From Protonemura montana (Eukaryota > Arthropoda > Insecta > Plecoptera > Nemouridae): a DNA stretch of 64,000 nucleotides. The notes under the pieces are model-generated. The model did not search any database and had not been told where the DNA came from. It saw only the letters and a list, made by a program, of their open reading frames with translations. Of the stretch, positions 32,709-43,600 are shown piece by piece. The stretch lies in the NCBI GenBank assembly GCA_947568835.1, contig OX387603.1, forward strand, positions 15,400,651 through 15,464,650, given 5' to 3'. A program made the position numbers and the translations under genes. How positions within the stretch are numbered: position 1 is the first letter of the stretch; the number at the start of each line of letters is the position of its first letter.

Positions 32709-35700
32709 CTAAAATGTTGAATCTGACTTGCTAGCCAGACAGAGAGTCGAGACGGCGAACAGAAGTGACATAATGGACGGCGTAGTGGAGAGGAATCCAG
32801 CTGCAACGAGCACATGCCATTTAGTTCACAATGTTGAGTAATCTAAACACAGAGCACACTTCCTTGAATTTAAGTCTCAGCTGCATGTCTCTGCGAGACT
32901 TTTGGGGGTCAAAAAGTATTTGAAATAATCTAAAAAATATCTGTGTGAAAGAAAAGCATGTCCATGGTTGCTTTCATTTCATGTTTTGATGTGTTGATAA
33001 AAGGAGGGTTGTGTGTTTTGGAAAAGGAGACTAAATGCTGATATTCAATAGACTTGATATTTAAAGACTTCGTATGAGTACACCATATCTTCAACAAACA
33101 AACAAAAAATAGCTACCATGATAACAGCCTTCCTTTATACACTGTTTTATTTGAGGATTTTACGAAAAAATGTAGACCCTCAAAAGCCTGACCGTGTTGG
33201 GGTCTGCATCCACAATATTTGGTAGAAGCCGAGCTGCTAAAATTAAACGCGAACTTTATCACTTGTCTCGAATTGACGGCAAGTAGCTTCAAAAGCAAGT
33301 AGTATGGAATTCCCTGTTTTTTAGATTTAAATGGTCGAGGTGAAAAACTTCTAAGCCCTATTGCTTGGCTATCTGACGTTTAAAATCTTTGATTTAAACA
33401 AGACCAGAATTTGCTCTCTGAATCAACTCCCTCAAGACCGGTTTATCAATATATTACAGGGAAATTGTACCGACAGTTTTCAGTCATGATAACCGCAATT
33501 ACTTGATTGCAGAGAAACTGCCACAAACACAAGTGTGTATCTATAAAATGTCTTCTTTTTGAAATGTTACGGAAAAACATAGGTAGGGTCCAGCTAGTTG
33601 TTTACACTATAGCTATTGTCAACTAAAACCATAAAACCGCTAAGTATCTCTGAGTTCCTTGCTGCAATCATATTTCTCAAACTCCACATCAAATTGTCTC
33701 CCACATATTTTTTAAGAACCTACCGTTACACATGTGGTCTTCCTCGTAAAAGCTTTCCTTGCACATGCAAGTTTTCGCTGGCAAGCTTGAGTTGGTTTGC
33801 GTTGAGCAATGCGCCATTTCTACGCATTCCTTGTCGGCTTTGCAGGCAGATCCCAACGCTGCAACATCAACCGTCAACATTAACCTCAATTAATTTTGTC
33901 GGTATATTACTTTTTGTGTTTGTGGAGAAATTTGAAATCGCCAATGAGTTTTGTCCGTACTTTTCAGTCCAGCCCAAAATATGTTGAGGTGTATACAAAG
34001 TAATCTGTCTTCCTTCCTGCAAGTGTCCCTATCAATAACAGTGCTCTTGGTAATCAGTGTATGCCGTGTCCCCAATGATTTGCCGCGTGATAGCGGGAGG
34101 AACATTGCTAACCGGAACTGGGTACAGATGTAACGACTCAAAGTCGGTTGCGTGGTAGAAATTGAAATCGGAATCGGAATCGAAACAGCCTACCACAATT
34201 CGGAAGGGTGCGGAGTTGGAACACGTGTTTTGAAGTTATGTGAAAACAAATCAAGATTACGAACGATTTGACCGACAACCACGACTTGGATGTGCCGAGT
34301 TTATTGACTTATCGTCGGTGCTAATTTTACTTGCGAGTGGTAGTTTGCAACTAGATCAAGGGCAAAGATATTAAAGTCTTAAAACTGAAACAATGCAGCA
34401 CGATGAACCACTAAAAGTTGGTATAGAAAAGGATAGATGGGGTAATTGAGAATGTTTTCTGAGTTTTAAAAAACTACTTTGCGTTTGAACTGATAAAGAA
34501 AGGGTTTCAAACAACTAGTCATTCTATATTTTTATGTATCTCTATCTTTACTCATTGTCAGTCTAGTTCACATCTCAATTTGCATGCTTTGCATGGTTAA
34601 TGGCATTTTAAACATAGGAGTGTTTCTTAATTTTACGCTCAAAATCTGAAATGGATAGCTATGGAGAAAAGAATGCTTTTTTGGATACAGAAATAATGCT
34701 GGATAATGCATAAAATATGTCATCTTAGGTGATGCAACTATTCAAAAGTAGGGACAAAGGGCTAAGAAACTGTAAAATATCAACAAGTTTTACTAAGACA
34801 CTAAAGCAACCTTTATCCCATCCCTGTGTACCCGGACACTTTACTGGAAAATCTCAGTATGTCCGACCGGAAATCAGGAAATCCTGGTTCGTACATATGT
34901 TTAGCTTTGTTCCCCTTTCATATAACAAAGATTTTTTTTTAGTAAAACAACCGGTATTGAAAAAAACCATAAAAGTATAAGCCACAGTTGTTTTGAAGTT
35001 CAAAATTTAAAGTGGAATAATGCCGTGATAGCAGTGGAGGACGATTAGGATATAAAACTTTACTACTTCGCAAACTTTTCAAAACGCTGACTTCTGACTC
35101 ATCGTCATATAACTCAAAGACGACTCCTAGATTTCGAGTGGCGTCTCAACTCACCTTTTGGAAGTCTTGGGCATCCGCCGTTGACCGGCGGCGATCTGTT
35201 GACACAGAGGCACCTTGTTTTTCTGTTCCGGGAGTCATGAATGCAGACCGTGGTGGCTAAGCCTGTGCAGTTGGAATCATGCGAGCACTCACGTCCCCTA
35301 ACTGTAGGGACAACGACGACGTTAATACATACAATAATTACACAACAGATGGAATATACAAAATAGGTAACATATATACAATGTGCATGTAGTACTTATA
35401 TTTATGTTTGTGTATAAAATGTATGTATTAAATGGGTATTGAATGCTCAGTTTAGTTGTATTACTTATACGGTGTTTTACTATATTTCCGTACCGATAAG
35501 TGGAGAAGTGTGAGTGGTGAAGTGACAAGTGTGTTAAGTGATAAGTGGTTCAGGAAAAATGGTAAGTTTTCGTTTAGTATTCAAAGTCCACGCTATTAAC
35601 TTGTTTTTAAAATAATAACTTGAAGTTAAGATTAAGTTACTCGCAACTTTTACGGACAGAATATTATTTTCGTGAAAACCGTTTTAAAGATGAGCTACAA

Positions 35701-38290
35701 TGTATGAGTTGAAATTCATGGCTCATTGCCCTTGCTCAAAATTCACGGCTCGACCTCACGGCCTAGTTCTCTGGGCCGAGGAAATGGTCTTCTAATTTTT
35801 TTTTTTTCAAATTTTTTTTTTATTTATTATTGATTTTTTTTTTAAATTAACTTAATCATTGATTGATAAACTGATTGATTTGTGAAAGTGTTTATTTTAA
35901 ACCTATTCACCCCCTATATCTACAACACCACAGGCCATTTGATTCAAAAACTCCAAATAACTTTAAATTCAAACTCAATGCTTGTATCGAGTCTATGATT
36001 AAAAAAAATGCGTTGGAAGTTTGGATTATATTCTTAAAATTGTCTTTTAATATGTTCACAAAGAAATATGGGCAAGAATGAAAGGTTTATGCGTGTAAGA
36101 TGAACTACTTCTACCTACGTATTCGCAAGCGATTATAAATGACACACTATTAAGATTGTGGATCCCTAATCCATGGTATAGATTACCCTATATGAACATC
36201 GTTGCGTGTCGGGGTTAGGAAGGGTTAACTGCTTTCGCTTAAAAAATATGCTTTGATTACCTATTTTCATAATTAGCTATTTTAACAACATGGAATGAAA
36301 ACTCTAAAGACTGCGGGATGAGGCCAAAAATATACATGATATGCATGAGGAATGTTGTGTACCTAAGTGATGTAGACAAAGTAGCACAAAAGGAATAACA
36401 GAAGAAATGAACTTTCCGAAATCTAAATAACTCTAACAGCAGGGTTGCTCCACCAATATATTGCTGCGAGAGATTGATAAGCAAAGTGAATTATCAAAAC
36501 GACGACCGAGGCACGCATTACAATATGACCAGTTCTTTTCGGGAGAGAGGTTGGAGGGATGAAAGTTAGTACATCAACTTCATTCGCCTTGCTTATCAAC
36601 CTCTCGACAACACGAATTTGTGGAGGAATTCTGTTGTTCGCGCTGTACCGTCCTTCGGAAGGGACGTTAAACCAGTGGTCCCCTCGGTGCAGGATTAGGC
36701 TACGAGCTGGCACCGTGATATTTCTCCTCCCTTCTGGACTAAGTTAGGTTCACCACCATCCCCAATATCATCCACTCAGTCATTGACGCACTGAGACCAG
36801 TAGCACAGGACCCGTAATCAAACAGTGCAACGTTTAACACAACCAAGCTATTGCTTAAATAAGAGCTTCTGCAATCAAATTCATACAGAAGTCTATGAAA
36901 TGGTGATTCTAATCATAGTTTGTGTATAAAAGTGTTCTCCTTTCTCCTTGGTACAGAAACGTAATAAATTCTCCGTACGCAAACCTAATCATCCATACAT
37001 TAAAACCATTATGTTTAAAAAATTATCGTCCTTTAAAACTGCAGCTTTCCAAACCACGCAAGCATTTTCCGTGACTATGAACCATTTTCTTTTACAACTT
37101 GAAACTAGCACGCACGTTTTTATTCGGTACTTGACAAGTTGTCGCTTGGTTGTCGAACGTATTCCGAAACCTAAATGAGCAGCACGGGTAGGCAATTGTT
37201 AAAAGAAAATTAACTAGCTAGAAAATAAAGAAACTTCCGTGTTAAACATTTACTTCACTCGAAAATCTGAATCATAAAGGATGGGTTTAGATCGAGTTTT
37301 ATCGTCAAAAACTACAGCTTTCAAATAACAAACTGCGGAAAAAGTAAAAAGTAATTCAATAAAAAATCCTAGATCAAAATATTTAAGATACAGGATTGTT
37401 TCAAAATAAAAATATATCATAATAACACGATTGAACACGTTTTTATAAGTTTTACCCCTAAATAAAGGTTCAAAAAAAATTCGACGGAAATGTCGACAGT
37501 CATTGATTTTCGAATTTATTAGCTTGCCAAATTTGAAATTCGCTAAATTTCTACAATGCAGCGACCCATAGGAACAATTCCGGGCAATATAAAATACAGA
37601 AAACGATTTCTTTTGATGAATTAAAAGGTCAGAACTTTAAACATTAACAGCGTAGCCGGTGACTCCGTCGAGGTGCAAAGCATCGGGTAACTAGAACGTT
37701 TTTAATTCCCCACACTTTGTTTTATACCCTGCAGACAATGATACGATCGGTAAATGCCCAGTAAAACACCACTTTTATGGCCTGCAATCAATATCTTTTC
37801 ATCTAAAAGTTTATTCAGAGAACATTTGGTAAACTGCAGTACTCCAATCCGTAAATCTGCAAATTAATAAATTAAAACGGTTTCCTTATTTTCTCTGACG
37901 TCTGTTCTAGTCTTTTGCTAATTCCACACACATTTTAAATGTTTTCCAAAACTATTCACACTTCAATTGTGTATATATATGTTAATCTTTTTCTCCCCAA
38001 TTTTTCTCCAAAACGTATATTACTCAGTGCATATTAATGAAATCAAAGTGAACTAGTCTGGAAAATTCCCCTGACATACAATTTCAAACGAGCTTATTTA
38101 AGAAATTGTCTATCCCTGTGTTCCTTCAAAAGCAAGAAAAGTCAGCACTTTACTCACTTGGCGCAGGTGTCGTAGTTTTCGTCGTCTGATCATGATTGAC
38201 GGGGGCAGGCGGAAGGAACGACGACGATCTTCCAACCGCCATGAGGACAACCATTGTGACGCCAGCGTACCTCATAATCTCGTTCTTCAT
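32709..38290 (-). CDS. Secreted protein with two EB-like six-cysteine modules, copy B (inverted)
   Basis: Exons on the minus strand: 38290-38158, 35301-35155, 33858-33724, 32800-32709; 168 residues; phase-1 introns. The start matches that of A (MKNE then MRY), with signal core VTMVVLMAV. The linker (residues about 23-44) is rich in Pro and Thr and unlike A. Module 1 and module 2 have the same cysteine spacing as copy A, and module 2 differs from A at only three residues. Exon 3 has a GTAGGT donor where the others have GTAAGT. The tail exon differs from A's at one residue. The gene is inverted relative to A, C and D. Its 5' end faces gene C head-to-head across 2.36 kb. Function unknown, as for A. 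Confidence 0.85.
33930..34400 (-). repeat. Intron-2 segment of B shared with D
   Basis: On the minus strand this matches about 59540-59990 of unit D at high identity, including AACACGTGTTCCAACTCCGC, TACCCAGTTCCGGTTAGCAA and TTTTGGGCTGGACTGAAAAG. It is absent from A's short intron 2; C keeps only a fragment near 44960. It shows that B and D share an ancestral intron lost in A. Confidence 0.8.
36428..36515 (-). mobile_element. 5S-derived SINE fragment, inverted
   Basis: CAGCAGGGTTGCTCCACCAA and GCGAGAGATTGATAAGCAAAG match the middle of the SINE in minus orientation. It lies next to a longer plus-strand copy starting at 36525. Together with the AT-side sequence it is also related, inverted, to 23325-23400 in unit A. 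Confidence 0.6.
36525..36850 (+). mobile_element. 5S-derived SINE, 5'-truncated, in intron 1 of EB gene B
   Basis: Starts at ATGACCAGTTCTTTTCGGGA, lacking the 5S head, and runs through GTTGGAGGGATGAAAGTTAG, ACCGTCCTTCGGAAGGGACG and a decayed tail (CAGTGCAACGTTTAACACA). It is antisense to gene B. Confidence 0.85.
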
Positions 38291-38448
38291 GGTTATACAA
38301 ATCAACTTTGCCGACGTTATACAGAGGAAGTACCTCGCTAATCACAGTTGACCACTAACGTTGACTCCTCCTCAACTACTGCCCGATGAAAATGAAGTCT
38401 TAACACTGATACTTTCGATGTACTCAAGAGGGGAGCAAAACCAACCGA

Positions 38449-38463
38449 CACGCAAGCGCCGTC
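38449..38463 (-). promoter_or_regulatory. Conserved GC-rich motif upstream of EB gene B
   Basis: GACGGCGCTTGCGTG on the minus strand, about 160 bases before the start codon, matching the motif upstream of A, C and D. Role inferred from conservation of position only. Confidence 0.45.
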
Positions 38464-38555
38464 GCCGGTATGAAATCGGATTTAAATTGTAAATACTTAG
38501 AAGGCATGAAGTATATTATTATTATTATTAAGAACACGGATGGTCTTTCAAAAGT

Positions 38556-38631
38556 TGGTTCCCAAACGCAGGCTCGAACCCCGATCCCCATCTATCACGG
38601 GTGTCGCTCTAACAAATTGAGTTACTTGGAC
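38556..38631 (-). tRNA. tRNA-like sequence (pseudo-tRNA), unit B
   Basis: 76 bp on the minus strand, GTCCAAG to GGGAACCA. It has an A-box-like segment (TAACTCAATTTGTTAGAGCG) and a good B box (GGGGTTCGAGCC). The GTCCAA and TTGGGAA ends could pair only partly. It is positional kin of 21861-21936 and 40304-40371. An (ATT)n run lies just downstream at about 38515-38531. Confidence 0.5.
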
Positions 38632-39049
38632 ATTTCGCTTTTGCGAGGATTTTACGTGCATCTGATGAGAATGACTGATCTCTAAGGAGTTGAACCAAGA
38701 GGCTGTAAATAATCACAAGCACTCTGCTTTCAGTGACCCAATACCACGTCACAACTATTCAATCTCAAGTAACTCCGAATCGTTGTATGACTTGAAATCT
38801 GATTTCAATTGTAAACGCTTGCAATATGCCAAGTGTCCTAATTATAAATGTCCTCGCTCATTACAAGCGTATGCAATTTAAATCAGATTTCGTAACACGT
38901 GACAGTGTTTTGGAAAATATTTTTTGAAGCATGGTGCCCTTACCCCATCCTTTTTATCCAACTCCCCCCCCCCCCCAACCCCCCTTAAACCTATAATTTA
39001 ATGTAGGAAAATCCTTCCTACCCCTACCCCTAAATCCTTCCTGGCACCG

Positions 39050-39900
39050 CCGTGCCATGACCGCATTGACATGCTTCAATTTGACCGTGACCATGCAAAA
39101 ACAAGTGATGATTGAATGTTAAGGAATGCAAACAAATCCATACATTCTATGAATTTGAAGGGTGTTTAAATTAAGAACGTGGTGGCAGTCGGTGCTATCG
39201 TTGGGAAGGGTGAGAGGTGCCAGCCACGAATCTCTTTGCTTTTGACACGCATCGTCGGTATCGTTTGCGACACTGTTTCGTGAGTGTGTCGTTGTTGTTT
39301 GCTATGCTTCAATGCTAGAAAGAACTAAAATTATTTCGCTGGAATTGAAATTGTCTAGACTGCAGCGATATTTTTATTTAAGTTTCAACAAAAATGTAGT
39401 TTGAGTTCTTGGTACAGGGATATTTTAATGATACCATCGCCGAATATATCGATGATATCATCACCTATTTCTTGTCCGAATATTAAATCCTGTTAAAATA
39501 ATTGTATTTTTTGCAGTGTTTACGGGCCAGAGTTACAATATTTCCGGCTCAGAGTTACGATTCGATATCATAAAAATATCTGTATTTCACTGTAAGTGAT
39601 TGAAAGTCATATATAGGCACTTTTTAACTTCAATTTCAATATATGACCTAGGAGTTAAAAATGCTTTTAACTGGGTTCTAAACATATTTCAGGATAACAT
39701 AGTGCCGTATCTTGTACTGCCCGAGTGAACCCCACTGGAAAACCTAGCGTTCAATACTTTCGTCCACGGAAGAAAAATCGAAAACCTGGAAAATAATTAG
39801 CACGCTCATTGCTCGAGGTTCATGTGTATAATAAAGGAGTTATTTTTAGCAGCATGGTCGCCGAAGTCTCGCAAGGATTTATGTCTTGCATCTAATTTGA
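39050..39900 (+). repeat. Upstream flank block of EB unit C
   Basis: Contains CCGTGACCATGCAAAAACAA, GGTGGCAGTCGGTGCTATCG, ATACCATCGCCGAATATATC and AACCTAGCGTTCAATACTTT, in the same order as units A and D and the remnant at 50.3 kb. It ends with ATGGTCGCCGAAGTCTCGCA, a tRNA-like stretch also found at 50.49 and 54.79 kb. Confidence 0.75.
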
Positions 39901-40303
39901 ACGACTTGAAGATGAGAGAGTTTTCATCCTGCATTCTTTAGTTGTCGGTAATGTAGTTTTGTAGATATCATGCCGAGATGTAATGGGAATACATGGACAT
40001 ACCTTAGTATGTTGAACTTTAAAATTACTGTTAAAATTTACTGCGAAATCTTGTGTTATCTATATGAATTGCAATTCATTCCATTGCATTTTATTTTATA
40101 GCATTGCAAGCCGTTTAAATTTAGAACAGATTTAACATCATAAAACTCGTCTTAACGTCAATTTGGCGTTACTCGAGAATGGATGTTACGCAGTATAGCC
40201 TCACTGGAATCATATTAACTGTGAGTATTCACAGTCTCATGGTTCAACTCCTTAGAGATCCTTCAATCTCATCGAATGCACTAAAATCCTCTGAAAAAAG
40301 TAT

Positions 40304-40371
40304 GTCCAAGTAGCTCAATTGGTAAGAGTAACCCCGCGACAAGTGGGGGTTCGAGTCTCTGTTTGAGTAGG
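40304..40371 (+). tRNA. tRNA-like sequence (pseudo-tRNA), unit C
   Basis: GTCCAAGTAGCTCAATTGGT, then AAGAGTAACCCCGCGACAAG and GTGGGGGTTCGAGTCTCTG. The A box, B box and a T-arm-like hairpin can be seen, but the 3' acceptor strand has decayed. It is the third member of the tRNA-like set, 340 bp upstream of gene C. Confidence 0.5.
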
Positions 40372-40460
40372 AATATTTTAGAGGTTCGTTATTTGTTCCT
40401 TATAGTAAAATACTTTGCGCATTGCAAGCATTTGCAATTTAAATCAGATTTCACACTGGC

Positions 40461-40477
40461 GACGGCGCTTGCGTGGC
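40461..40477 (+). promoter_or_regulatory. Conserved GC-rich motif upstream of EB gene C
   Basis: GACGGCGCTTGCGTGGC, 169 bases before the start used here, identical to the copy upstream of gene A. Confidence 0.45.
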
Positions 40478-40645
40478 TGTTGGGTTCGCTCCCCTCTTGA
40501 GTTCATAGAAATTTTCAGTGTGAAGAGTGCATGAACAGCGGGCAGTGGTTGTTTTGGAGTCAACGTTGGTGGTTAACTGTGATTTGCGAGGTATTTCCTC
40601 TGTTTAGCGTCGGTAAAGTGCATCTGGTTTACCAATAAAAGCGAT

Positions 40646-43600
40646 ATGATGAGGTACGTTTGCGTGACAATGGTTGTCCTCATGGCGGCTGAAAGAACGT
40701 CGACGTTGACCACCGGTTACGTCCCACCACGACCGCCGCCCAGAACTGAGCCACCTCCTCAAAGTGAGTAAAGTGCTGACTTTTCTTACTTTTTTCGGAA
40801 CACAATAAAGAACACCTCTAATATTACCATGTGTTTAAAGTTTTGTGTCAGGATTATTTCCCAAACTATTTCATTTTTATCAAGTAATATTTATAGAGGA
40901 ATATTCATATAAACAAAATTACTGAAAGAGATTAAAATATTCTTATATTTGAAATGTCGTCGGAATTTTACTAAACAAAAACGGGTGTGAGAGAAAAAAA
41001 AACAATCCATTTTCCCGCAAGTTGCGTCGAATAAAATTATAATATTGACAATTTAGAGATTAGAGATTAGAGTAATGTAATACCCTGAATTTTCTCTAAG
41101 AAAAATCTTAGATACCAAGAAAATTATCGCATGCCACAAAAGTGGTGTTTAACTAGACATTTACCAATAGTATCGCTGTCTTCAGGGTACAAAACAAAGT
41201 GTGGGGAATCAAAAAAAAAAATGTGCAGTATTAAAAATAATTGTGTCACGAGATTTATTTTCTACCTGGTTGATAATGCCATAATTTGCGTTTCTTGTGA
41301 CGTAAAAATAATATATATATATATTAATAATATTAAGAATATTAAGAAACACGTGACCACGGTGTGGAGATTCCATGGATCATTACAATGCCAGCAATCA
41401 CAGAACAAAAAAAGATCTCAATATGTGGGATAACGTTGCTGCTAACATGCTATTTGTGAATTTCTTGAGAATTCTTATTTTCCTTTTGAAAAGTTGGAAG
41501 TAGGACCATGTGGATGACCTTCGAACATGAATGATTAATGAAACTATATTACATGCTTTGAATTTTTACAAATTCGGTGGCATATCTTACAGTGATTAAT
41601 AATACTAAAAACTAACTTATTTCTAACACTCTATTTCTAAATAGTTTCCATGATTTCATATTCACAAATGCCTTCTGAGGCAGCCCATTCCACTCAGCTG
41701 TATCTCTGTCCACCAATGAGTCCATGTTTTAAACCCTTCTTCCAAGCGTTTTCCTCTCAATCTTATGACAATGGTCTATCCTAATTTTCTTTTTTACGAA
41801 ACAATTCAAATTTGTATTCTAGTAATGTTTTTTCAACGATGTTTCTCTTGTTAAAAATTGTACTCACGACCTCAGCAATGGTATTACCAAAACGACATTT
41901 CCTTTTAATATTTCTCCCTGCTAGATCCCTTGCTTGTATCAAGGAATGAAGGAATGAATGGGAGGAAGAAGTTAACGGGAATGTCTCGAAGCATTGAAAC
42001 CCATTTTAAGCAAATAATGAAAGTGAATCAAACCCGTACGGTGTCGTTTTACCTAATAAAATAATGCCACGGATGTTCTGCATTGAGGAAACGGCAAAAG
42101 TGAAATTTAGAAATCCTTTTTTAAGAACTCATGGTCATTAGGCTCAAGGGTGACCTCTGATCGTTTAGATCCAGGGACAACTATGCTTTTCAATTTTTGT
42201 CAAAAGCAAGGTCTTTGTGTCGACTTTCAAGAGAAACAAAATATTTTCTTGAAACTCAAAATCAGTCCGTCGGTTCCCTCTTAAAAGAATTTATTTCAAG
42301 GAGTAAAAGTGAAGTAAAAAGTAACTCATACAGGTTACAACGCGTTAGGAAAATTGATTGACATCGGCTGAGCATTCATAACCTAGTTAGGAAATTAATT
42401 TTAGGAAGAAATATTGTGTAGCGAATATTATGGTCTAGGCTTTTGGATTGAATACCTGCGCGTATAGTTCGTTATTTGAATTTGGTATCGCTGGACGATA
42501 AAACAATATATCAATCGTTCCTTCAAGGTTCAGAATTTAATGTTTTTAGATCCTGAAACTTCAATTAAATTTTTTACTAAACAATGAAATGATATACGTG
42601 TATTTTCGATTTTTTTTAACGCAAGTTTTCTGTTCTTCTAGCTAGTTAATTTTCTTATAAAAATCGCCTTCCCGTGGTGCTCATTTAGTTTTCGGAATAA
42701 TTTCGACAACCAGGCTACAACTGCTCAAGGACAGAATAAAAATGTGCGTGCTGTCTCTACGTTGTAAAAAGAAAACAGTGAAAAGTCACGAAAAATGCCT
42801 GCGTGATTTGGATTTCTGCTGCTCGAAAGTACGATAATATTCCAAGCACAACGGGTTTCATAAACGGATGGTTAAGCTTGAGTACTAACTATTGATTTGG
42901 TTTCAGTACCAAAGATGTAAAAAGCACTATTTCTTTGTTTTCCTAAAATCAACTATAACAATGTCATCTGTATGAAATTAGCTGAAGTAGCTTGTATAAC
43001 AAGAACAACAATGAGTTTGTTGTGTGTAACGACGCACATTTTTGACCACAGGCGCTGTAGTACTAGTCTCAAGGCGTCGGTGAATGAGTGGATGATATAG
43101 AGGATGATGTTGAACCTAACTTAGCCCAAAATTGAGGAGGGAAAATCCGGTGCCGGCGCGTAGCCTACTCCTGTCGAAGAGCACCAAGGGGACCACTGGC
43201 TTAACGTCCCGTCCGAAGGACGGTACAACGCGAACAACGGGATCCCTCCACAAATCCATGCTATCGAGAGGTTGTCGAGCAAGGAGAGTCAAGTTGCTGT
43301 ATTAACGTTCATCCCTCCAACCTCTCTCCAAAACAGAACTGGTCAAGTGTACGGCGGTCAAATTCGAAAATATTACAGTGTGGTCTTATGCGTGCCGCGG
43401 TTGCCGTTTTTATCGGTAGCAAATAATGAAATGTAATCTTGACATGAATGTAATCTTGAGGTTAGCATTACTACAGATTAATTGAGTGTAAACCAGGCTC
43501 ATATGCGTGTAACCTGCGACAAATAACAAAATGATATCTTCACACTCAAAACACCGGTGAAATCGTATGTCTAGAAGCATCCATAGCCACCATTCTCCAT

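Noticed and set aside
33890..34141. 83-codon frame conserved in B (-) and D (59787-60038, +)
   Set aside because: It begins with TTG, lies inside intron 2 and is open on both strands. Conservation is explained by recent duplication of the whole segment.
38515..38531. (ATT)n run as a SINE tail
   Set aside because: No SINE body is attached on either side. It is a plain microsatellite near the tRNA-like sequence.
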